NCBI RefSeq assembly: GCF_042453785.1
Contig: NC_091671.1
Location: 37,029,001-37,093,000, forward strand
DNA from: Malus domestica
Lineage: Eukaryota > Streptophyta > Magnoliopsida > Rosales > Rosaceae
DNA: 64,000 nucleotides
Reading direction: 5' to 3'
The position numbers and the translations under genes were made by a program. The notes under the pieces were generated by a model that saw only the letters and a program-made list of their open reading frames with translations, made no database searches and was not told the origin of the DNA. Positions 56,095 through 64,000 of this stretch are shown here, one piece after another (positions within the stretch are counted from its first letter, which is position 1; each line of letters begins with the position of its first letter).

Positions 56095-57110
56095 TGTTGT
56101 GGTCTATTTTATCTGACAATATTTAGGGTGGCTGGCGGCAAGGAGAAGAGAGAAAAGAGAGATGTGTTTATAGAATTGTAGGAGAATCTTATCCCACCAA
56201 CATTGTGCCCTTATTTATAGCAGTAGAAGGAGAGAAGATATTCCTTCTTCCCCAAGTAATACAAGTTGTAATAGGAAATGATAACTAGAATAAAATCTAA
56301 TCTAGGATTTACACAATCATACTTAAACTAGGAATATTTACAACACTCCTTGAGTGTGTAAATACTCAAGGTACATTTAGCATAATGTAGAAGTTTGAGG
56401 AAATTGACTCATCGACACTAAATCCAAGGAACAACGCTTATTCTCAATAAGGTAGGAACTTGCATAAGTAGTAAGTCTTACTAAAAAACCTTAAGGCTAT
56501 GGTAAAAACCCAAGGAGGGACAACATCCATAGTCTAAGGAAAAATGCGTGAGAAATGCAAAAGTCAAAGAAACGTCTATGGGACGTCATCAGGGATATGA
56601 CCAGCCTAAGGTGGGTGCCTCGTTAAAATCTAGTTAGCAAAAATCCAATGGGAAAAATGCTCCTAATCGTAGAGAAAAAGAGTACATTAAGCAAGTATCT
56701 ACAGGATACTCCCCTTGAGTTTGACATAATTCCAAAGAGAAATAGCAAATTTACAACTCAGAAAGTTTACGCATACCAATTCCATGAACAAGCTTCTGAA
56801 ACGTCATATTCGGCAGTGATATGGAGAAGAGGTCCCCCAGATTGTCTTGTGAACGAATTTGCATGACTTCAATCTTCTAATGCTCTTGTTGTTAGTGTGT
56901 AAAGAAGAATTTCGACGCAATATGCTTGGTGTTGTCTCCTTTGATGTAACCCTTCTTGAGCTGTTTGATGCAAGCTACGTTGTCTTCAAAGATCGTCGTC
57001 GGGACATCAACGGCGAGATGAAGATCACAGGAGCTTCAAATATGGCCCACTACTGCTCTCAACCAAAAGCATTCCCGAGTTTCTTCATGTAAGGCTAAAA
57101 TTTCAGCATG
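56095..57110 (-). mobile_element. 5'-truncated copia element: 3' LTR plus RNase H end
   Basis: The LTR at 56095-56345 runs TGTTGTGG to TACAACA, with a TTTATAG motif and CTTATTTATAGCAG. Beyond it, minus strand 57,105-56,730 encodes decayed RNase H sequence: TRECFWLRAVVGHI, VPTTIFEDNVACIKQLKKGY, GDNTKHIASKFFFTH, then IEVMQIRSQDNLGDLF, interrupted by several stops. Everything 5' of RNase H is absent. Confidence 0.8.
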
Positions 57111-57131
57111 CTAATATTTTTGATTTGGCAA

Positions 57132-57370
57132 CTAAGGTCTTTGAAATTAATTAGTGCCTCTAATATTTTTTATTTGGTTAATATTTTACAAGGATGATCT
57201 ATGAGATACACCTTGAAAAATAACGGTTCAAATCGTTAAAGTTCAATGTGATGTAGTCCCCATAACTAACTCTAATTTTTTTTTAAAAAAAAAATTAAGA
57301 TTCATTTCCTTAAAGGCCTCTATTTACAATATAACTAAATATAACTAAGATCTTGTAGAGGATAGAATAA
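57132..57370. repeat. ~230-bp direct repeat flanking the copia fragment (right)
   Basis: Partner of 55,881-56,094, with small indels (an extra ACTAAATATA near the end). Confidence 0.8.
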
Positions 57371-57750
57371 CATTAGTTTGCAACTTTTTTTCCCAACTCA
57401 CTGTAAAGATCTTGTAGAGGATAGAATCATTGAAGCATTATTAATCTTCTACGCATATAAAGGGAGAATGCAAAGGATAAAGTTTCCATAATATTTAAAT
57501 TACTCTTCTTCTATTTGGATATCAAAAAATAAAAATAAAATCACAAAAAAGAATCCACGTAGTAGGACCATAGATGGTTACGTTCATTATTTTTTTAAAA
57601 TATATTTAAATTAAAACAATAATATTTAAAATAAGTAAAATGAATAAATAATAAAAAAGTAAAACAATAAAAAAAGTCGATTTCTAAACTCATAATTATG
57701 AAACAAGCAAGATGTCTAATATATAACGAGGTGGATTGTCTATTATATAA
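57371..57750. other. Duplicon B intergenic DNA
   Basis: No gene. AT-rich, co-linear in reverse with 32,300-32,680. Confidence 0.5.
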
Positions 57751-57969
57751 GGAGATGGATTGTCTGCCTTTCCATTTCCATACTCTTCTCATGCCCTCTT
57801 GTGATATGTGGTCACGGTTAAGTCACGTCAACATTTTATATTAATTTTTTATAGAAATAATAAAACAAAAAGTAATAAAAATATAAAATATTAACGTAGC
57901 TTAACCGTGACCACATAAACAGAAGAAGATGAGAGAGTATGGAAATAAGAGGGCAGACAATCCACCTCC
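57751..57969. mobile_element. 219-bp Mutator-type MITE
   Basis: Ends GGAGATGGATTGTCTGCC and GGCAGACAATCCACCTCC; internal match to 13,136-13,355 (GTGGTCACGGTTAAG). 9-bp flanks ATTATATAA/AACATATAA (7 of 9). Absent from copies A and C. Confidence 0.85.
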
Positions 57970-58508
57970 AACATATAAGGACAAGTCTTGCTCAAATCTA
58001 CTGTCGGAGGCCCGATTAGGTCGCCCATGGCGACTTTTGTTGTTAGTTTAGGGGACTTTTCTGAGTTCATTGTCATCTTCACATTAAAGTAGTGCCGATA
58101 AAAATTCTAGAGAGGTTGACTACGCAATATCACGGTGACGGTCTATATTTCTTGTTTACATTAAAGAAATTTAGCTTGACTAGATCAGAAGCAAGAAATT
58201 TAGCTTGACTAGATCAGAAGCAATACTGCTCATGAACTGACAGGTTTGTGCAGCATGCATTGACATTTAAAAGCCTTGGATCAATAATGTAATGCAATGT
58301 AATGTTGAATTAAGACGTTACGCAATAATAAACCTATTTCGTGTAAATTGATCTTCTTATTCTAAACAGTATTGCCTTTTTTTCTTTTTGTTATGTTTCA
58401 GTATCAAAACGCCGAAGAGACATACATGGGGGGCTCTTTGCACTCGAGTTACACAAATAATTTTGTTGGACCTGAATGAAAAAAGTTGAAGTTTCATCAT
58501 AAAATAAA

Positions 58509-58662
58509 GGGAATTTTAATGAAAAGCTTCTGATACTGTTCACTTTAATGAAAAACCACATTTTTACACTAAAAAGTCAATCCTAGTACTATTCATTTTA
58601 TCCTTTACTTTGTCCTTATCGTTAAAACTCAAAGTTTTCAAACCCTTTTCGTTAGTTTTCCT
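58509..58662 (-). mobile_element. 154-bp MITE in left palindrome arm
   Basis: Flanked by a perfect 9-bp duplication TAAAATAAA (58500-58508 and 58663-58671). Confidence 0.9.
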
Positions 58663-58848
58663 TAAAATAAATTGACAATAGAGGATTTGGTGAACTTCTG
58701 ATGGGAAACACTTCTTCACACTTTTCTCATGTGTAATGAATTTTCAAATCTAACACGTGAGTCAAGTTGCTTTGATACCTTAATTAAAGTTCCAGCATAA
58801 ATCAATTGGTAGTATGACAAATTAACTAACTTCTTATCGGCCTTTGCA

Positions 58849-58889
58849 AGATTGTGAATGTAAATAAATGTCGCATATCGGAAGTTCAC
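58849..58889. other. Centre of the B/C palindrome
   Basis: About 40 bp of unpaired DNA between arms that read CTTATCGGCCTTTGCAA (left) and TTGCAAAGGCCGATAAG (right). The spacer belongs to the right (C) copy: its TGTAAATAAATGTCGCATATC also occurs next to copy A at 31,520. Confidence 0.85.
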
Positions 58890-59079
58890 TAATTTTGCAA
58901 AGGCCGATAAGAAGTTAGTTAATTTGTCATACTGCCAATTGATTTATGTTGGAACTTTAATTATGGTATCAAAGTAGCTTGACTCATGTGTTAGATTTGA
59001 AAATTCATTACACATGAGAAAAGTGTGAAGAAATGTTTCCCATCGGAAGTTTACCAAACCCTCTTGTCAATTTATTTTA

Positions 59080-59233
59080 AGAAAAACTAATGAAAAGAGC
59101 TTGAAAACTTTGAATTTTAAAAATAAGGACAAAGTAAATGGTAAAGTGAACAGTACCAGGATTGACTTTTTAGTGTAAAAATATGGTTTTTCATTAAAGT
59201 GAACAGTACTTGGAGCTTTTCGTTAAAGTTGCT
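59080..59233 (+). mobile_element. 154-bp MITE in right palindrome arm
   Basis: Flanked by TTTATTTTA (59071-59079 and 59234-59242), the same insertion site as in the left arm. Confidence 0.9.
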
Positions 59234-60427
59234 TTTATTTTATGATGAAACTTCAACTTTTTTCATTCAGGTCCAGCAAAATTGTTTGTGTAACTCGAGT
59301 GCAAAGAGCCCCCCTCGTGTATGTCTCTTCGGCGTTTTGATACTGAAACATAACAGAAAGAAAAAGAGGCAATACTTATTAGTAAAAGAAGATCAACTTA
59401 CACGAAATAAGTTTATAGTTGCGTGACGTCTTAATTCAACATTACATTGCATTACATTATTGATCCAAGCCTTTTCAATGTCAATGCATGCTGGACAAAC
59501 CTGTCAGTTCATGAGCAGTATTGCTTCTGATCGTGATACCTCTCTAGAATTCTTATCCGCACTACTTTAATGCGAAGATGACAATGAACTCAGAAAAGTA
59601 GTCAACCTCTCTAGAATTACTGAGAAAAGTAGTCAACCTCTCTAGAATTCTTATCCGCACTATTATGCAAAGATGACAACGAACTCAGAAAAGTCCCATA
59701 TATAACAATAAAAGTCGCCATGGGGCCGACCTAAGCGGGCCTCCGATAGTAGATTTGAGCAAGACTTGTCCTTATATATTAGACATCTTGCTTGTATCAT
59801 AATTATTAGTTTAGAAATCGACTCTTTTTATTGTTTTATTTTTTTATTATTTATTAATTTTACTTATTTTAAATATTATTGTTTTTATTTAAATATATTT
59901 CAAAAAAATAATAATGAACGTAACCATCTATGGTCCTACTACGTGGATTCTTTTTTGTGATTTTATTTTTAATTTTTGATATCCAAATAGAAGAGAGTAA
60001 TTTAAATATTATGAAAACCTTATCCTTTGCATTCTCCCTTTATATGCTTAGAAGATTAATAATGCTTCAATGATTCTATCTCTACAAGATCTTTACAATG
60101 AGTTGGGAAAAATAGTTGCAAACTAATGTTATTCTATCCTCTACAAGATCTTAGTTATATTGTAAATAGAGGCAGTTAAGGAAATGAATCTTAATTTAAA
60201 AAAGAAAGAAAAAGAAATAGTTGTGGGAACCACATCACATTGAACTTTAACGATTCGAACCGTTATTTTTCAAGGTGTATCACATAAATTATCCTTGCAA
60301 AGTATTAATCAAATCAGAAATATAATGAAATAGTTTTTAGTTAGATTGCAGCTAAAAAGACTAGTAAATTATTTTAAGAGATCCCTAAAAAATTTCTTCT
60401 CCAATTATATTCTCTAAGTTAGGAAGT

Positions 60428-60565
60428 TTTTTTTTTTTTTTGAACAAACAATATTATCTATACTAAGGGGCAATGATAGGTTTAGCCCCACAATTGACTA
60501 GCAATAATGTGGTTCAAACTCGTATTTAACAAGAATTGAACCGTAGTACTAAGTGACTCTAAGTT
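60428..60565 (-). repeat. SINE family 1, duplicon C copy, internally deleted
   Basis: Same insertion as in A and B; the segment between GAATTGAACC and GTAGTACTAAGTG (A-box side) is missing. Confidence 0.7.
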
Positions 60566-61273
60566 AGGAAGCTATAATTGTGGACTAATATGCAGAGACT
60601 TTTTATTTAAAATATTATTAAATATTAGTGATTAATGCTAGGTTCTCCAGTCTCACTCCTTTGATTTAGTAGCTCATAGTATAATCTCTATCTCAAGAAG
60701 TGGATTGGAAGTGTGATTGGAAATGAACATTTTCAAATCCTCTCTAAGCTTTAGCTAGGAGCTCATTTAGGAAGTCTGCTGTAGATGTTCTAACTCATCA
60801 TTTATGTAATATATAAATATATAAGAATAATACTCGACCATTAAAATACTCATTATTTTGATTATATATGAAGGAACCACGTGTCCTTTCTGAAGAGAGA
60901 GACTATTCTAATCAGATCGAGATTCAAAGGTAGCTTGGTGACAGATCCATATCGCTACTGAGCTCATACAGAAAGTGAGGCACAAAGGAGAGTCTGACAA
61001 ACCAACCTTTTGATCATCAGTCGTCGTCGTAGCACCAACGGCAAGAACAAGAGAGAGGAACAAAATATACATATACATACATATATATATATATATGTAT
61101 ATGTATATGTATACACCCACACATCCACACCCACACACAGTGGCGGATCCAGGAATCTTACCCCAAGGGGTCGCAGTGTAAAAGTTCAAATAAAAATTTA
61201 GGATGGAAAAACATATTGAAAATGAAATCATAGTACTTTCATTCATAATTCATAATGGAAACAATATTACAAA

Positions 61274-63652
61274 CTATAATTGTCCACGACGAGGTTTCAT
61301 ATTTTGAAAACGAAGCATTATAGCTTCATTTTCAATACAAGCAAAAATATATCTCTCAATATAAACAAGCAAGCTATCACTCAACCATTGATCTCCCATT
61401 TTGTTCCTAAGTGGACCCTTAACAATATTCATGACAGAAAATGCTCTCTCCACTGAAGTAGTTGCAACTGGTAAAACTAAAGACAATGTAATGAGCAAAT
61501 ATACATAATTGAATACTTGATGCATCCTTGTCTCCACCATTTTTTTTGCAAGATCACCAATCCCTTCCAATTGAGAGAAATCACTACTGGAACACACATA
61601 ATGAATATAAATCTCAAGTTGATCTTCAAGTGCCAAACGATCTTCATCCGAAAAGTCTTGAGGATAAAATTGAGCAAGACGAAGTAACTTTGGTTTATCA
61701 AAAGCTACAAATGAATCTTTCGGACTCAAACATGCCATACAAATAAGCAACTCGGTATTTACCTCATTAAAGCGATCCTCTAACTCCGTAATTTGCTCAT
61801 CAATGACATAAATAAAGAGCTCCACACGATAATGATGATGATTTGTCTTTATTGGAGCATAACGCCTTGACCTCCCTGGAAGTATAAATGCCTCTTCCAT
61901 GTTAGGAACATCAATATGATGTTTTTCACAAAAAGAAGATACTTCATCAACCAATGCATCGAACCCATTATTCCTCATCCAATATAGCTTTTCCTTGCAT
62001 GATTTCACTAAAGCCATTGCATTCACAATTTCTTGATCTTTCCTTTGCAATGCTTGTGACAAATCATTTGTGAGTCCCAATATGACTTTCATCAAGAAAA
62101 GGTGAAACACAAACTCAAAAGTAAGTATCACTCTCATTAACGTATTTGCTTCACCCGCACTTTCATTGGGATTATCATCAATAACCATTTGAAGCACATG
62201 AACCACGGATGAAAACATAGAAATGATGCTAATCAAGGTACCATAGTGTGAGTTCCATCGTGTGTCACCGGCACGTTTGAGACTTGTTTCTTGATTTAAG
62301 CCTCGCCCCGTTATAAGACAATCATTTTCAAAAGCTATCACAAGCTCTTCTTGAAGTTGCCCTCTAAGTGAATCACACCGCTTACAAGATGCTCCAACAT
62401 GATTAACCACATTATTAGCCGTTGCAAAAAAAGAGGCAATGTCTATATTATTCTTTGCTACGGCAACAAGAGCTAGTTGAAGTTGATGAGCAAAGCAATG
62501 AACATAATATGCACAAGGTTGTTCTCTCAATATCTTTGTTTTAAGGCCATTCAACTCACCTCTCATATTGCTAGCACCATCATAACCTTGTCCTCGTAGC
62601 TTGGAAATGCTCAAACCGTAGCGAGAAAACAATGTGTCAATAGCATCCTTTAGTGAACTTGAAGTAGTGTCGGTAACATGTTGGATACCCACAAATCTTT
62701 CAATTACATGCCCGTTGTCATCCACATAACGCAACACCATAGCCATTTGCTCTTTCACAGACACATCACGTGCTTCATCCACCAATATTGAAAAGAATCT
62801 ATCTTTTAGACCATCCATGATAGCATCAAGTGTTTCAAGGGCACATGAATTCACAATTTCTTTTTGAATGGAAGGAGCTAGTAATTTGAGATTCCCCGGA
62901 GCATTTTCCATCACAACTTCTCTAACTTTATCATTATTATCTGCAAGGAATTGCAATAACTCCAAGTAATTTCCCCTATTGCTTGAAGTGGCACTTTCAT
63001 CATGGCCACGAAAAGGAAGACCTTGTCGCAATAAAAACTTAGTGCACTTGATTGAAGCAATCAAGCATGTGCGATAAGCCTTACGAGCTTGGTCAGAGTG
63101 TTTGCTCACTACCGTTTCAATATGTGTAGCTTGATTCATCAAATTTGTAGCAGCTTCTCTAGCCTTATTATGAACACTCCCAACCGGTCCAACATGCATC
63201 TTAAATCTTTCTCTCCCTTTCTTCCAATTCTTAAATCCATCTCCAGTGAAAGCTTCACTACCCACTTGTTCAAAATTGGTTTTAAAGAGATAGCAATAGA
63301 GACAAAATGCCGCATCTTTAGATACACTATACTCCAACCAATCAAACTCATCAAACCATTGGGGAATGAAGCGTCGATTAATTCCCGACATATTAGTTAT
63401 TGGGAAATTATGACCTCTAGGTTGACAAGGTCTTTTTTGTAGATATAATCTTCGGACCTCATCTCTCATATTAGCGTCATAATCTATTATTCGAGTTCTT
63501 AATCCAGGATCCGCTTGAAGATTACCCAAAACATCATCTAATTGACTTTGTCTTGAACTTGGAGTTCTTGAACTACCGATAGTATTTGAACTATCAACAT
63601 TATTCGAACTACCCGAACCCGATGATGACTTTCTCTTAAAAAACCGTTCCAT
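61274..63652 (-). CDS. hAT-superfamily transposase (TTF zinc finger, DUF4371, dimerisation domain)
   Basis: A single uninterrupted exon of 792 codons when started at MERFFKRK (63652); the frame is open 15 codons further. After a Ser-rich N-terminus there is a TTF-type zinc finger around FIPQWFDEFDWLEYS and DAAFCLYCYLF, then DUF4371 with ACD-like acidic residues in ILVDEARDVSVKEQ and GQGYDGASNMRGEL (RNase H-like fold), and a C-terminal hAT dimerisation region LPVATTSVERAFSVMNIVK with the conserved Glu. This is the ZMYM1-like group of plant hAT transposases; it binds element ends and cuts and pastes DNA in the nucleus. No lesion is seen, so it may be active and could mobilise relatives. Confidence 0.9.
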   Translation of the reverse strand: MERFFKRKSSSGSGSSNNVDSSNTIGSSRTPSSRQSQLDDVLGNLQADPGLRTRIIDYDANMRDEVRRLYLQKRPCQPRGHNFPITNMSGINRRFIPQWFDEFDWLEYSVSKDAAFCLYCYLFKTNFEQVGSEAFTGDGFKNWKKGRERFKMHVGPVGSVHNKAREAATNLMNQATHIETVVSKHSDQARKAYRTCLIASIKCTKFLLRQGLPFRGHDESATSSNRGNYLELLQFLADNNDKVREVVMENAPGNLKLLAPSIQKEIVNSCALETLDAIMDGLKDRFFSILVDEARDVSVKEQMAMVLRYVDDNGHVIERFVGIQHVTDTTSSSLKDAIDTLFSRYGLSISKLRGQGYDGASNMRGELNGLKTKILREQPCAYYVHCFAHQLQLALVAVAKNNIDIASFFATANNVVNHVGASCKRCDSLRGQLQEELVIAFENDCLITGRGLNQETSLKRAGDTRWNSHYGTLISIISMFSSVVHVLQMVIDDNPNESAGEANTLMRVILTFEFVFHLFLMKVILGLTNDLSQALQRKDQEIVNAMALVKSCKEKLYWMRNNGFDALVDEVSSFCEKHHIDVPNMEEAFILPGRSRRYAPIKTNHHHYRVELFIYVIDEQITELEDRFNEVNTELLICMACLSPKDSFVAFDKPKLLRLAQFYPQDFSDEDRLALEDQLEIYIHYVCSSSDFSQLEGIGDLAKKMVETRMHQVFNYVYLLITLSLVLPVATTSVERAFSVMNIVKGPLRNKMGDQWLSDSLLVYIERYIFACIENEAIMLRFQNMKPRRGQL

Positions 63653-63663
63653 AATAATGCTTG

Positions 63664-64000
63664 CTACATATACAAAATATTCAAAATAAATACTCACAAT
63701 ATAAACAAACCATAAACATAATCAAAATAAATATGAATTGGATTTCAATTAAATTAAATATCTCATCTTGCATTCTACATATACAAAATAATGAAAATAA
63801 AAACTCACAATATAAACAAACCATCAATATAATCAAAATAAATATGAATTGAATTTCAATTAAATTAAATATATTCTACATATACAAAATATTCAAAATA
63901 AAGACTCACAATATAAACAAACCATAAACATAATCAAAATAAATATGAATTGGATTTCAATTAAATTAAATATCTCATCTTGCATTCTACATATACAAAA
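63664..64000. repeat. 111-bp tandem repeat upstream of hAT transposase
   Basis: CTACATATACAAAAT starts units at 63664, 63775, 63876 and 63987 (periods 111, 101, 111; the short unit lacks CTCATCTTGC). AT-rich, immediately upstream of the ATG. The array continues out of the window. Confidence 0.9.

Larger units (their letters stand above)
54801..58848 (-). other. Upstream duplicon of gene B; left arm of palindrome
   Basis: The inverted counterpart of 31,531-33,520 and of 58,890-61,040. Extra DNA relative to A: a copia fragment with duplicated flanks (55,881-57,370), a 219-bp Mutator MITE and the 154-bp MITE. The G-box lies at 54969-54976. No protein gene. Confidence 0.85.
58857..61137 (+). other. 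Upstream duplicon copy C; right arm of palindrome
   Basis: Collinear with 31,520-33,550 upstream of gene A: shared TTATCCGCACTACTTTAATG, the G-box, GGCACAAAGG and TGATCATCAGTCGTCGTCGT. It ends where the hAT element begins, about 100 bp short of where a start codon would lie in A. It contains a small tandem duplication of CAACCTCTCTAGAATT (59,540-59,650). Confidence 0.85.
61138..64000 (-). mobile_element. Autonomous-looking hAT transposon, right part outside window
   Basis: The terminal sequence CAGTGGCGGATCCAGG begins at 61138 within the CA-rich promoter of duplicon C; the expected 8-bp duplication is CCCACACA (61130-61137). The transposase gene reads leftwards towards this end, so this is the 3' end. 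The 5' end and second duplication lie beyond 64,000. Confidence 0.85.

Noticed and set aside
61010-61246. Small ORFs in duplicon C
   Set aside because: They span the hAT boundary and an (AT)n microsatellite, so they cannot be native genes.

Overview
The window is nuclear DNA of a flowering plant, probably a woody rosid. Support: AT-rich introns and intergenic DNA, GT-AG introns, many nested LTR retrotransposons, hAT/CACTA/Mutator elements, tRNA-like SINEs, a Cassandra TRIM, and 2-oxoglutarate dioxygenase (2OGD) genes of the SRG1 type. From general familiarity with such repeats I would guess apple or pear (Rosaceae), but the sequence alone does not prove it. There are no prokaryotic features.

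Layout. 1-4.3 kb is the 3' part of a large non-autonomous LTR element with tandem arrays, an antisense coiled-coil ORF and a complete 3' LTR. 5.1-10.2 kb is a complete but decayed Ty1/copia element (LTRs 285 and 410 bp, target duplication TTGTC). 10.7-14.2 kb holds remnants of two host genes, a BASS-type transporter last exon and a PHD-finger gene, carrying hAT and Mutator MITEs. 14.2-21.5 kb is a three-level nest: a minus-strand copia fragment contains a 5.8-kb CACTA element (target duplication TCC). The CACTA carries a captured host gene fragment and a 347-bp tandem array, and that array is split by a 1.6-kb foldback Mutator-like element with a huge polypurine core. 21.7-30.4 kb is a second, longer BASS pseudogene with a very young 6.4-kb copia element inserted exactly at its stop codon.

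31.5-61.1 kb is dominated by one duplicated 2OGD locus. Copy A (33.6-38.2 kb, +) and copy B (44.9-53.8 kb, -) each have four exons and an uninterrupted 360-codon reading frame. Copy C (58.86-61.14 kb, +) is upstream DNA only before the window is taken over by an autonomous hAT transposon, so a third gene may lie just outside. B and C upstream regions face each other as a large imperfect palindrome centred near 58.87 kb. Intron 2 of B is swollen from 1.9 to 6.4 kb by a solo LTR, a hAT element and a Cassandra nested in it. Between A and B lie a BASS 3'-end copy, a CACTA protein remnant and several non-autonomous elements. 61.1-64 kb is the hAT element, whose ~790-aa transposase ORF is intact.

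The only host genes that look functional are the two 2OGD paralogues. The intact hAT transposase is the only transposon ORF that still looks capable of acting. Because the paralogues preserve empty sites for many insertions, the window gives a relative order of duplication and transposition. All family names come from sequence patterns and memory of the families; no database search was run.
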